Assembly: GCA_963811825.1 (NCBI GenBank)
Contig: CAWESS010000036.1
Location: forward strand, 186,001-250,000
DNA: 64,000 nucleotides
Direction of reading: 5' to 3'
Source: Fodinibacter sp963811825
GTDB taxonomy: Bacteria; Actinomycetota; Actinomycetes; Actinomycetales; Dermatophilaceae
The notes beneath the pieces were generated by a model that was given only the letters and a program-made list of their open reading frames with translations, made no database searches and was not told the origin of the DNA. Both the position numbers and the translations under genes were made by a program. Position 1 is the first letter of the stretch, and each line of letters starts with the position of its first letter. This document shows positions 1 to 8,879 of the stretch, piece by piece.

Positions 1-1
1 G

Positions 2-181
2 CGCCTGGCCGACTGGGATGCCGCGTTGTCCGGCACGAGCGGTCAGCTGCAGAGCGACGGCATCCACCCGAGCCTGAAGGGCTCGCACCTGTTCGCCAAG
101 ACGGTGCGTCAGGCGCTGGCCGACCTGTCCGAGCAGCACACCGGCAAGGCCGTCGCGCTCAAGGAGCTCCCGAGCCCCTGA
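2..181 (+). CDS. SGNH/GDSL-type hydrolase domain, C-terminal end only (cut by window start)
   Basis: The last 59 codons of a plus-strand gene are present and end in TGA at 179-181. The peptide contains SDGIHPSLKG, which fits the C-terminal Asp-x-x-His block of SGNH hydrolases that supplies two of the catalytic residues. Such domains occur alone or at the C-terminus of membrane acyltransferases. Its upstream part lies outside the window, so the full domain layout and any signal peptide are unknown. It converges on mutM, whose stop is 5 bases away. The SGNH assignment rests on one motif. Confidence 0.6.
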   Translation, partial: RLADWDAALSGTSGQLQSDGIHPSLKGSHLFAKTVRQALADLSEQHTGKAVALKELPSP

Positions 182-185
182 CGCG

Positions 186-1049
186 TCACGTGACGTGGCT
201 TCGGCGCCTGGGCCGGGGCTGACAGCGGGGGCACGAGAACGAGGACCGGTTCATGAAGTGCTCTCGACGGATCGGCGTGCCGCAGCGTCGGCAGGGTCGC
301 CCCTCCTGGCCGTAGGCCGCGAGCGAACGGTCGAAGTAGCCCGACGCGCCGTTGACGTTGACGTAGAGGGCATCGAAGCTCGTGCCGCCCTGGTCGAGCG
401 CCTCGCGCATGACGTCGACTGCGTGGTCCAGCACGCTGCCGATCACGGGCTTGGTGAGGGTGTGGGCGACCCGCTCGCCGTGTACCCCCGCACGCCACAG
501 CGCCTCGTCGGCGTAGATGTTGCCGATGCCGGAGGCCACCCGCTGGTCGAGAAGCACCCGCTTGATGGCGCTGTCGCGCGTCTTGACGGCGGCGATCACG
601 GCCCTTCGGTCGTACTGCGGGTCGAGCAGGTCGCGCCCGATGTGCGCGACGGACGTCGGAACGCCCGTGTCATCGAGGTCGGCGAGCGCGAGACCGCCGA
701 AGGTGCGCTGGTCGACGAAGCGCAGCTCGGGGCCACCGTCGGCGAACCGGAACCGGGCGTGCAGGTGCTTCTCGTCCGGGGCCTCGGACGGCTCGATGAG
801 CAGCTGGCCGCTCATGCCGAGGTGGAGGACGAGTCCGAGGGCGTCCTCGAGGTCGAGCCAGAGGTACTTGCCCCGGCGCCGGACCGCGGCGATGCGGCGG
901 CCGGCCAGTCGGTCGGCGAGGTCCTGGGGGCCGGCGAGGTGGCGCCGGGCGACCCGGTGGCCACGCAGCTCGACGGAGGTGATGGTGCGGCCCGTCACGT
1001 GGTCGGCCAGACCCCGGCGGACGACCTCGACCTCGGGCAGCTCCGGCAT
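186..1049 (-). CDS. mutM: Formamidopyrimidine-DNA glycosylase (Fpg/MutM)
   Basis: A 287-residue base-excision repair enzyme that removes 8-oxoguanine and formamidopyrimidines and nicks the abasic site. The N-terminus is MPELPEVE, which gives the catalytic Pro2 (after Met removal) and Glu3. A conserved lysine lies in RRGKYLW near residue 58. The C-terminus holds a four-cysteine zinc finger (CRRC followed about 16 residues later by CPRC). Length matches the family. It starts 12 bases after the rnc stop and is the last gene of the rpmF-rnc-mutM run, the usual actinobacterial order. I see nothing missing. Confidence 0.97.
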   Translation of the reverse strand: MPELPEVEVVRRGLADHVTGRTITSVELRGHRVARRHLAGPQDLADRLAGRRIAAVRRRGKYLWLDLEDALGLVLHLGMSGQLLIEPSEAPDEKHLHARFRFADGGPELRFVDQRTFGGLALADLDDTGVPTSVAHIGRDLLDPQYDRRAVIAAVKTRDSAIKRVLLDQRVASGIGNIYADEALWRAGVHGERVAHTLTKPVIGSVLDHAVDVMREALDQGGTSFDALYVNVNGASGYFDRSLAAYGQEGRPCRRCGTPIRREHFMNRSSFSCPRCQPRPRRRSHVT

Positions 1050-1061
1050 GCTCAGGCCCGC

Positions 1062-1868
1062 TCAGGCAAGGTCGGGCGAGGGTCCGACAAGGTCGGGCGA
1101 GGGTTCGATCGCGGCCTCGGGTGCGTCGTGGGCGTCGTGGGCCTCGTGGATGCTCCCCCAGGCCAGCGCGGCCGCCTGCTGTTCGGCGACCTTCTTCGTA
1201 CGGCCCTCTCCGTGGCCGAGCGGCACCCCGCCGACGTACACCTGCGCCCGGAAGCACTTGGCGTGCTCCGGCCCCTCCTCGACGACGGAGTACTCGGGCG
1301 AGCCGAGTCCGTGCTTCGAGGCGATCTCCTGCAGGCTGGTCTTCCAGTCCAGGCCGGCGCCGAGCGTCGCGGACTGGGCCAGCAGGGGGTCCACGAGGTG
1401 GTGCACGAGCTCGGTCGCCGAGGTGATGCCGCCGCTCTGGTAGACCGCGCCGATGACGGCCTCGACCGTGTCGGCCAGGATCGAGTCCTTGTCGCGCCCC
1501 CCGGTGGTCTCCTCACCCCGCCCCAGGAAGACGTAGTCGCCGAGGCCGAGGGTGCGCCCCACCTCGGCGAGGGCCCGCATGTTGACCACGGAGGCGCGCA
1601 GCTTCGCGAGCTGGCCCTCGCTGGTGTCGGGGTGTCCGTCGTGCAACGTGGTCGTGACGACGAGGCCGAGCACCGAGTCGCCGAGGAACTCGAGGCGCTC
1701 GTTGTGCGGCAGTCCGCCCGCCTCATAGGCGTACGAACGGTGCGTCAGCGCACGCTGAAGCAGCGCCTCGTCGACCGGGCCGCTGGTCACCTCGATGAGG
1801 TGGTCCAGCAGCTCGGCGACGGGGCGCGGTGGTGTCAGTGCACCGGGCGCGGACGCCGCCTTCCCCAT
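1062..1868 (-). CDS. rnc: Ribonuclease III
   Basis: A double-stranded RNA endonuclease of 268 residues for rRNA and mRNA processing. The RNase III signature NERLEFLGDSVL lies near residue 50 and the second acidic motif ADTVEAVIGAVY near residue 125. A C-terminal double-stranded-RNA-binding domain begins near DWKTSLQEI and includes EGRTKKVAEQQAAALA. After it is a tail of about 28 residues ending in a duplicated PSPDL, encoded by a short direct repeat near 1075-1100. The ATG at 1868 lies 11 bases after the rpmF stop. No strong Shine-Dalgarno is visible, so coupling to rpmF is likely. Confidence 0.95.
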   Translation of the reverse strand: MGKAASAPGALTPPRPVAELLDHLIEVTSGPVDEALLQRALTHRSYAYEAGGLPHNERLEFLGDSVLGLVVTTTLHDGHPDTSEGQLAKLRASVVNMRALAEVGRTLGLGDYVFLGRGEETTGGRDKDSILADTVEAVIGAVYQSGGITSATELVHHLVDPLLAQSATLGAGLDWKTSLQEIASKHGLGSPEYSVVEEGPEHAKCFRAQVYVGGVPLGHGEGRTKKVAEQQAAALAWGSIHEAHDAHDAPEAAIEPSPDLVGPSPDLA

Positions 1869-1878
1869 GGGGAAGCGA

Positions 1879-2073
1879 TCAGCCCTGGTGCTCGGTGCGC
1901 TCGGCGACGCCGTAGTGGCGCCCCTTGTAGGTGCCACACGACGGGCACGCCACGTGCGGCTGCATGAGCGACTTGCACTGGGGGCAGGTCGTCGTGGTGA
2001 CGGCCGTCGCCTTCCAGTTGGCGCGGCGCGAGCGGGTGTTGGAGCGCGACATCTTCCGCTTCGGAACGGCCAC
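1879..2073 (-). CDS. rpmF: 50S ribosomal protein L32
   Basis: A 64-residue ribosomal protein beginning MAVPKRKMSRSNTRSRR, the diagnostic L32 start. The C-terminal half has two Cys pairs (CPQC and CPSC), so this is the zinc-binding form. It starts 1 base after the DUF177 stop, in the widespread DUF177-rpmF pairing. Length and sequence are typical. Confidence 0.97.
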   Translation of the reverse strand: MAVPKRKMSRSNTRSRRANWKATAVTTTTCPQCKSLMQPHVACPSCGTYKGRHYGVAERTEHQG

Positions 2074-2074
2074 G

Positions 2075-2653
2075 TCAGGTCCTCTTCTCTGTCGGCGTGG
2101 GCTGGTTCTCGGTCAGGGCCGAGAGGGCCGCCCATCGGGGGTCGATCAGGTCGTGCTGGTGATCCGGGTCCTCCGCGAGCGGCATGCCGCACTCGGAGCA
2201 CAGCCCGGGGCAGTCGGGCCGGCACACCGGCTGGAACGGCAGTGCAGGCACCACCGTGTCCCGGAGCAGCGGTTCGAGGTCGATCAGGCCGTCCTCGACT
2301 CGCGGCTCCTCGGCTGCGTCCTCGTCCCCCACCTCGTGGTGGTGGGCGTGGCGCTCGGCGTAGACGAACAGCTCCTGGAAGGCCCCGTCGACCACATGGG
2401 TCACAGGGTCCAGGCACCGCACGCAGGCGCCGGTCGCCGTTCCGCGGACCGAACCGGTGACGAGCACTCCCTCGACGACGGACTCCAGGCGCAGGTCGAG
2501 GGTCAGGGGCTGGCCCTGCTCGATGCGCATGACGACCGTGCCGAAGTCGCTCGGCGCACCGACTTCACGCGTCAGCTCACTCATCGTCCCGGGACGACGG
2601 CCGACGAGCTTGGTGTCGAGCACCATCTCGGACCGGGGGTCGAGTCGAGTCAT
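2075..2653 (-). CDS. DUF177 (YceD-like) protein
   Basis: A 192-residue member of the DUF177/YceD family, which is linked to 23S rRNA and large-subunit biogenesis in bacteria and chloroplasts (family knowledge). The conserved CVRCL motif is near residue 100 and a second pair of cysteines appears in CPGLCSECG, followed by HDLIDPRWAAL, the family's usual ending. I chose ATG 2653 because AAGG lies about 4-7 bases upstream; the frame stays open to 2686. The stop is adjacent to rpmF, so the two are co-translated. Confidence 0.9.
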   Translation of the reverse strand: MTRLDPRSEMVLDTKLVGRRPGTMSELTREVGAPSDFGTVVMRIEQGQPLTLDLRLESVVEGVLVTGSVRGTATGACVRCLDPVTHVVDGAFQELFVYAERHAHHHEVGDEDAAEEPRVEDGLIDLEPLLRDTVVPALPFQPVCRPDCPGLCSECGMPLAEDPDHQHDLIDPRWAALSALTENQPTPTEKRT

Positions 2654-2759
2654 GAGCCTTGGGTGTTGTCGGTGTGGTTCGGCCACGCCTCACGGACGCA
2701 GACCGAGGGACAAGGTTACCGGTCGCGGCCCGTGCACCCAAACCGGCGGCGCGAAGGGG

Positions 2760-4857
2760 TCATCGCGATCGCGCCAGTGCCTCCTCGACCGCCGCAGCAA
2801 CCTGGGGCGCCAGGGTCGCGGCGTACGTCGCGGTCACGTGGTCCCCGGCGCGGTGCACGGCGACGTTGCCGATGACCACCGGGCACCGCCCGTCGGGACA
2901 GATCCACGCAGTGAGGTCGAGCAGCTCGACACCGGCACCGACGCCCCCACCGACGCCCCCATCCACGCCGACGAGGGACACGGCATCCGCCTGGACGGGC
3001 AACCCGCTGCCGGCCACGGCCGGGCCGGCCTCGAACGAGCACCGGCTGAGCTCGCGGGGGTGGCGTGCCGCGCAGATGTCGAGGTCGTCGGGAGACAGGG
3101 GGCTGTCCCCCACGACCACGACCGGCACGCCCTCCTCGGCCAGCGAGCGCCACCGGGCGGCGTACCCCTCGACGAGCAGGTCCCGTTCGGTGGCCGACCC
3201 CGTCCAGGCACTGCGCGCCACCCCCGAGGTCACGACGACGTCCGGCGGATCGGCGCGCAGCTCGTCCAGCACCCTCTCGTTCCAGGCGTCGCACTCCGGG
3301 TAGGCCGCGCCCGCCTCCGCCGCCGGTGAATCGGCGAACGCGCACGCCGACTTGCCCCAGGTCACGATCCGCCACCCACGGCTCGCCGCCACCTGCTCCA
3401 GTGCGGGCAGCCACTGCATCGCCTTGGAGTCACCGACGAGGGCGACCGTCGTCGCGCCCTCGGGGTCGCCGAAGGTGCACGGCACGGGCTCGGTGGCCGC
3501 GTGGTCGACCTGGCAGCGGTCGACGTCGGCCGCGGGCCGGTCCTCACCGGAGACGAGCGGGTCGGGCGTGACCCACGCCGGGGTCGTCCAGGTCCGGCAC
3601 CGGCTGCCCGGGTCTGACGGTGGCTGCGCCCAGCTCGGAGAGCGCCGGCACCACCCCACCGGGCGGCGTGGTGACGAACGGTGAGCGCAGCGGCAGCAGG
3701 GGCAGCGCCGCGAGCACCCCGACGGCCGAGAGCGCCAACCCGCTGGCCAGCAGGGCCCGCGGCCGCTCGCGCAACCACGGCCCGTGGTGGATCGGGGTCT
3801 CCACGAAGCGCCACGACAACCAGGCCGGGACGATCGATGCCACGGCGAGGGCGGCCTTGCCCCAGCCCGGGAGGGTGGTGCCCACGGCATCCGCGGTCCA
3901 CTCCCCGAGCACGATGAAGGGCCAGTGCCAGAGGTAGATCGAGTACGACAACCCGCCGATCCACACCATCGGGCGCCAGCCGAGAACCCGAACGGGGCCA
4001 CCGGCCCCTCCCTGCCACCCGACCCACAGCAGCACCGCGGTGGGCACGGTGGCCAGCAGGGCCCACGCACCCGGCCAGTCGATGCCTTCGGGGAGCAGGG
4101 CAGCCACGGCGAGCAGGGTGACCAGCGCCGCCCAGCCGAGCGCCGCCGACCCACGAAGCGGGGATGCCGGTCGCGGCCTCCCAGCGAGGGCGACGGCGAG
4201 CAGCGCCCCCAGACCGAGCTCCCAGACCCGGGTCGTCGTCGTGAAGAAGGCCGGTCGCGGCGAGGTGTCCGAGAACCAGATCGACCAGGCGAACGAGGTG
4301 GCCACGAGCACCCCGAGCGCGGTGAGCACCACGCGGCGACTCGGGCGCCGCACCACCAGGGCCAGCACGATGAGCAGCACCGGCCAGAGCACGTAGAACT
4401 GCTCCTCGACGGCCAGCGACCAGAAGTGCTGCACCGGCGAGGGTCGCGCGTCCGACGCGAGGTAGTCGACCTCGCGGCGGGCGAAGACCCAGTTGACGAC
4501 GTACGCCGCCGACGCGGCGATGTCGACGCCGATCTCGCGTCGCCGCAGCCCGGGGACCACGAAGAACGACACGAAGGAGGTGGCCACGAGGACGAGCACC
4601 GCGGCCGGCAGCAACCGCCGGATGCGCCGGCCGACGAAGCGCGACCAGGAGATCGTCCCGGTGCTCCACAGCTCATTGACGAGCAGCCCGGTGATGAGGA
4701 AGCCGGAGATGACGAAGAAGATGTCGACGCCGATGAACCCTCCGTGCAACGGCATCCCGGCGTGGTGGGTCAGGACCGTGAGGATCGCGACCGCGCGCAG
4801 CCCCTCGATGTCCGGGCGGAAGCCGGAGTCGCGCGGCGGCGCGTCAGCCGTCGGCAC
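2760..4857 (-). CDS. Acyltransferase-3 membrane protein with C-terminal SGNH domain (OafA/YrhL type), frame broken
   Basis: The N-terminal part (4857 to about 3575) starts near FRPDIEGLRAVAILTVL and carries the acyltransferase-3 pattern: FFVISGFLITG, HFWSLAVEEQFY and about ten membrane segments. The C-terminal part (about 3575 to 2760) is an extracellular SGNH domain with VALVGDSKAMQW and a later VTSGV block. Together they form the roughly 690-residue architecture of O-acetyltransferases acting on cell-surface polysaccharide. The two halves are in different frames, with the break near 3560-3590, so one indel separates them. The ATG at 4857 overlaps the coaD 3' end by 14 bases, suggesting coupling. 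The gene is inserted between coaD and DUF177. Confidence 0.85.
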
Positions 4858-5350
4858 GCAGGCGTTCGACGAGGGCGTCGCGGACCTCGTCCGGCACGAG
4901 GCCGGACACGTCGCCGCCGAAGCGGGCGACCTCCTTGACGAGCGAGCTCGAGACGTGGGCCAGCGCCGGGTCGCCGGGGACGAACACCGTCTCGATGCCG
5001 GTGAGGTGTCGGTTCATCAGCGCCATCGGCAGCTCGTACTCGAAGTCGGTGGAGCCGCGCAGCCCCTTGACGATCACGGAGGCGTCGAGGTCGCGGCAGA
5101 CGTCGACGAGCAGCCGTCCGGCAAAGGCCTCGACCCGCACCGAACCGGCGACGTCGCGCGCCGCCACGGCACGCTCGATGAAGGCGATCCGCTCCGGCAC
5201 CGTGAACGTCCCGGCCTTGGCCGGGTTGTGCAGCACGGCGACGACGACCTCGTCATGGATGGCGGCGGCCCGCACGATCACGTCGAGGTGGCCCTGCGTC
5301 ACGGGGTCGTAGGAACCGGGGCACACGGCCCGGCGCACGGTGTCGGTCAC
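4844..5350 (-). CDS. coaD: Phosphopantetheine adenylyltransferase
   Basis: Catalyses the fourth step of coenzyme A synthesis, 4'-phosphopantetheine plus ATP to dephospho-CoA. The 168-residue product has the nucleotidyltransferase motif GSYDPVTQGHLD near the N-terminus and VSSSLVKEVA near residue 130. I chose GTG 5350: TAGCGT lies 7 bases upstream (complement of 5358-5363), consistent with a leaderless transcript starting at that codon. The 3' end overlaps the acyltransferase start. Confidence 0.95.
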   Translation of the reverse strand: MTDTVRRAVCPGSYDPVTQGHLDVIVRAAAIHDEVVVAVLHNPAKAGTFTVPERIAFIERAVAARDVAGSVRVEAFAGRLLVDVCRDLDASVIVKGLRGSTDFEYELPMALMNRHLTGIETVFVPGDPALAHVSSSLVKEVARFGGDVSGLVPDEVRDALVERLRADG

Positions 5351-5376
5351 GGACCCCACGCTACCCACACGCCGCG

Positions 5377-5997
5377 CTACTTCTTGGCGGCCTCCTCGAC
5401 CTCCTTGGCCTCCTCCTTGGCAGCCGCCTTGATGGCGTCGGCCTTCTCGCGGGCATCCTCCGGGGCGAGCACGCCCTCGTCCACGGCTTCGCGCAGCAGT
5501 GCCCGGACCTGCGCGGCGGAACCGCAGCCCTCCTCGAGCAGCTGGTTGCGGCGCGTGGCCCAGGCCACCCCGAGCGACTCGCGGCGGTCGATCGACATGT
5601 CCTCGCGCGCCGGGTTGAGGATGGAGGTCTCCTCCTCGCCCGCGTGGTGGTTCACCGCGGTGGCGAGCTCCTCGAGCGTGTCGTCGTACTTCTGCGTGTC
5701 GGTGCCCTTGGCCTCGAGGAACGCGAGCAGCGCCTCGTTGATCTCCGCGTGCTCCTCCTCGCCGTGCTCCTCCTCGTGGGCGCCGATGGCCCGCGCGCGT
5801 CGGAGCTCGGGGTAGACCTTCTCCTCCTCGGCCACGGCGTGCGCGACGAGCACCTCGGCGAGCGCGTCGCGTGCGGCGGTGCGGTCGGCGTCGGTGCGGC
5901 GGCACTCGCGCAGCAGGTTCTCGAAGAGGCGGTGGTCGTCGAGGATCAGCTCGATGACGTCGCCACTGGTGGGTCGGGGGATGTCGATGTCGGTCAT
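5377..5997 (-). CDS. Hemerythrin-like (HHE) domain protein
   Basis: A 206-residue soluble protein with the hemerythrin HHE layout: DDHRLFENLL (His), AHAVAEEEKVYPEL (His and Glu), a HEEEHGEEEH stretch, and NHHAGEEETSILNP. These residues fit a di-iron four-helix bundle for oxygen, iron or redox sensing. The last 50 residues are charged and helical, ending in a Lys/Glu/Ala repeat (AKEEAKEVEEAAKK). It sits between rsmD and coaD, which are normally adjacent, so it is an insertion into a conserved cluster. The physiological ligand cannot be told from sequence. Confidence 0.88.
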   Translation of the reverse strand: MTDIDIPRPTSGDVIELILDDHRLFENLLRECRRTDADRTAARDALAEVLVAHAVAEEEKVYPELRRARAIGAHEEEHGEEEHAEINEALLAFLEAKGTDTQKYDDTLEELATAVNHHAGEEETSILNPAREDMSIDRRESLGVAWATRRNQLLEEGCGSAAQVRALLREAVDEGVLAPEDAREKADAIKAAAKEEAKEVEEAAKK

Positions 5998-6083
5998 CTG
6001 CCCATCGTCGCCGTTTGTGCTGCCGGAAATGCGCTCTAGCGTCAGATGGGCCTCGCACTGCTCCACATTCGGATGCCGTGGCG

Positions 6084-6657
6084 TCAGGGTGCGCGCTCGG
6101 CCCACCAGATCGTCGTGTCGCCGTACTTGCGGGGTCTGCCCACCCGGTCGAGGCCGGTCGGCCACGTGGGCTCCGGGCTGCGTTTCGAGCGCTCGACGAG
6201 GACGAGCCCACCCGCGGCCAGCCAGGTGGCCGCCAGCCGCTCCAGCACCGCACCGAGCGCGCTCTCGTCGACGTCGTACGGCGGGTCGATGAACACCAGG
6301 TCGGCGCGCTCGGACTCCCCCGGCTCGCGGGCCAGGGCCGCCTCGACCGACGACCGCGTCACTCGCACCTGCGCCGGGTCGCAGGCCCAGCTCGCGCACG
6401 TTGCCGGTGATGACCTCGGTCGCGCGCCGGTCGGACTCGACGAGCAGGACGGATGCCGCGCCACGGCTGGCCGCTTCGAGTCCCAGCGCCCCCGACCCGG
6501 CGTACAGGTCGAGCACCCGCGCTCCGCGCACGGCGTCGCGCGCGTCGAGGGCGCTGAACAGGGCCTCGCGCACGCGGTCGCTCGTCGGCCGGGTGCCCGA
6601 GCCGGGCGGGGTGCGCAGCGTGCGACCCCCCACCGTCCCGGCGATGATCCGGGTCAT
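6084..6657 (-). CDS. rsmD: 16S rRNA (guanine966-N2)-methyltransferase RsmD, frame broken
   Basis: A SAM-dependent methyltransferase acting on 16S rRNA G966. The first part has RIIAGTVGGRTL, TSDRVREALFSAL and the SAM-binding VLDLYAGSGALGLEA. The second part, in another frame from about 6375 down, has the catalytic block DLVFIDPPYD. The break falls after NVRELGL in a G/C-rich run (about 6370-6385), so one indel splits an otherwise normal gene of about 190 residues. Its ATG overlaps the recG stop (TGATG at 6655-6659), so it is translationally coupled to recG. Confidence 0.9.
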
Positions 6658-8862
6658 CAGCCACGCTCCAGGTAGGCGGCCTGCTCGGCATCGACCCGCG
6701 CCCGCACGGCCGCTGCGAGCTCGGGGTGTTCCGCGAGGTCGGGGTCGTCGGCCACGAGGCTGAAGGCGTCCTCGCGGGCGGCCACGATGACGTCCTCGTC
6801 CTGGAGGATGTGGAGGAACTCGAGCTGGGTGCGCCGGCCGTGCTGTGCCGCGCCGAGGATGTCGCCCTCGCGCCGCTGCGAGAGGTCGAGGCGGGCCAGC
6901 TCGAAGCCGTCGGTCGTCGCGGCGACCGCCGTGAGCCTGGTCATCGCCGGCTCGGCGTCGGTGCCCGTCACCAGCAGGCACAGGCCCGGGTGGCCGCCAC
7001 GTCCGATCCGCCCGCGCAGCTGGTGCAGCTGGGAGACGCCGAACCGGTCCGCGTCCATGACGACCATGACGCTCGCGTTGGCCACGTCGACCCCGACCTC
7101 GATGACGGTCGTCGAGACGAGCACGTCGAGGTCGCCGTGCTGGAAGCGGGCCATCAGGGCGTCCTTGTCCTCGCCACTCAACCGGCCGTGCAGCACCCCG
7201 ATGGACAACCCCTCCAGCGCCGGCAGCTCGAGGAGGGCCGCGTGCACGGCATACACGCTCTTCAGTGGCCGCGGCGGCGCCGGCGCCGGGGCCCCACGGT
7301 CGTCGTCGTCCGCCCGGTCCACCTCGTCACGCAGGTCGGCCCCATCGGTGAGCCCGTCGATCGAGCCGTCACCGGTTCCGTCGTCGCCGATCCGCGGGCA
7401 CACCACGTAGGCCTGCCGCCCGCCTCGCACCTCCTCGGCCACCCGTGACCAGGTGCGCGCCATCCATTCCGGCCGGTCCTCGGGCACGACGTGCGTCGTG
7501 ATGGGGGCGCGACCGGCGGGCAGCTCGCGCAGCGTCGAGGTCTCGAGGTCGCCGAACACGGTCATCGCGACGGTGCGCGGGATCGGGGTCGCCGTCATCA
7601 CCAGCACGTGAGGGGGCACGATTCCCTTGCCCCGCAGCGCATCTCGCTGCTCGACGCCGAAGCGGTGCTGTTCATCGACGACGACGAGAGCCAGGTCGAA
7701 GAAGTCGACGTTCTCCTGGAGCAGTGCGTGGGTGCCGATGACGATGCCGGCGTCACCGCTCGCGACGTCGAGCAGGGTGCGGCGTCGCGCGGCCGCCGAC
7801 TGGCTGCCGGTGAGCAGCACCACGCGGGTCGCGTGGTCGGCACCGCCGAGCATCCCGCCCGCCGCGAGGTCGCCCAGCATCGTGCTGATGGTGCGGTGGT
7901 GCTGGCCGGCGAGCACCTCGGTGGGGGCCAACAGCGCCGCCTGCCCCCCGGCATCCACGGCGGCGAGCATCGCGCGCAACGCCACCACCGTCTTGCCGGA
8001 TCCCACCTCACCCTGCAGCAGTCGGTGCATGGGCACCTCGCGGCCCATCTCCTGCGCGATCGTCCCGCCGACCTCGCGCTGACCGGCGGTCAGCTCGAAG
8101 GGCAACCGCGCGTCGAACGCCTCGAGGATGCCACCCGCCCTCGCCGGACGCGGTCTCGTGGACTGCGCGGATGCCGTGCGTCGCCGCTGCGCCAGCGTCA
8201 CCTGGAGGATGAACGCCTCCTCGAACCGCAGCCGGCGCCGGGCCTGCTCGACCTCCTCCCAGGAGTTCGGGGTGTGGATGCCGCGCAGGGCGTCGGTGCG
8301 CGACAGCAACCCCCGGGCGGCGCGGACGTCGGCGGGCAAAGGGTCCGGCACCTCGTCCAGGACGTCGAGCACCCGGCGCACGCTCTCGGTGACGGTCCAC
8401 GTGTGCAGGGACCCGACGGCGCGATAGATGGGGATGAGGTCCTTGCGGTCGCCGGCGTCGAAGTCGTCGAGCATCGTGTACCCGGGGTGGGTCAGCTGGA
8501 GCCGGTTGTTGTAGGTGCCGACGACGCCGGCGAAGATGCCGCGGGCGCCCGGCACCAGGGCCTTCTCGTGCCCCCAGGCCTTGAAGAACGTGATGTCGAT
8601 GTCGTGGGTGCCGTCGGTGATGACGACGTTGAGCATCGTGCCCTTGCGGGCCTTCATGGAGCGGGTGGTGGCCGCTCTTGACCTCGGCCACCCCGACGAG
8701 GAACTCGCCCGGAGTCACCGACCCGAGGTCGCTCTCGCGGGTGCGGTAGCGCCGGGGCCAGAATGCGAGGAGGTCACCCACGGTGTGGATGTCCCGGGCC
8801 GTCGCGAACTTCTTCGCGGCGGTGGCGATGATCGGCGCGAGCTTGCTCGACTCGGTCGCCAC
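6657..8862 (-). CDS. recG: ATP-dependent DNA helicase RecG, frame broken near the N-terminus
   Basis: A branch-migration helicase for stalled forks and recombination, about 734 residues. The N-terminal wedge/OB part starts at GTG 8862 (17 bases after the preceding stop). From about 8675 down, the frame changes: adding or removing one base joins VAEVKS to the motif MKARKGTMLNVVI. Helicase motifs are intact: Walker A QGEVGSGKTVVAL, DEQHRFGVEQR (DExH type), VMTATPIPRT, and QLHQLRGRIGRGG. The frame break in a core gene suggests an assembly indel. It is coupled to rsmD through TGATG. Confidence 0.93.
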
Positions 8863-8879
8863 GTCAGGTCACCGCCAAC

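Noticed and set aside
195..1967. Long plus-strand frame opposite mutM and rnc
   Set aside because: Antisense frame typical of high-GC DNA; the minus-strand genes carry all family motifs.
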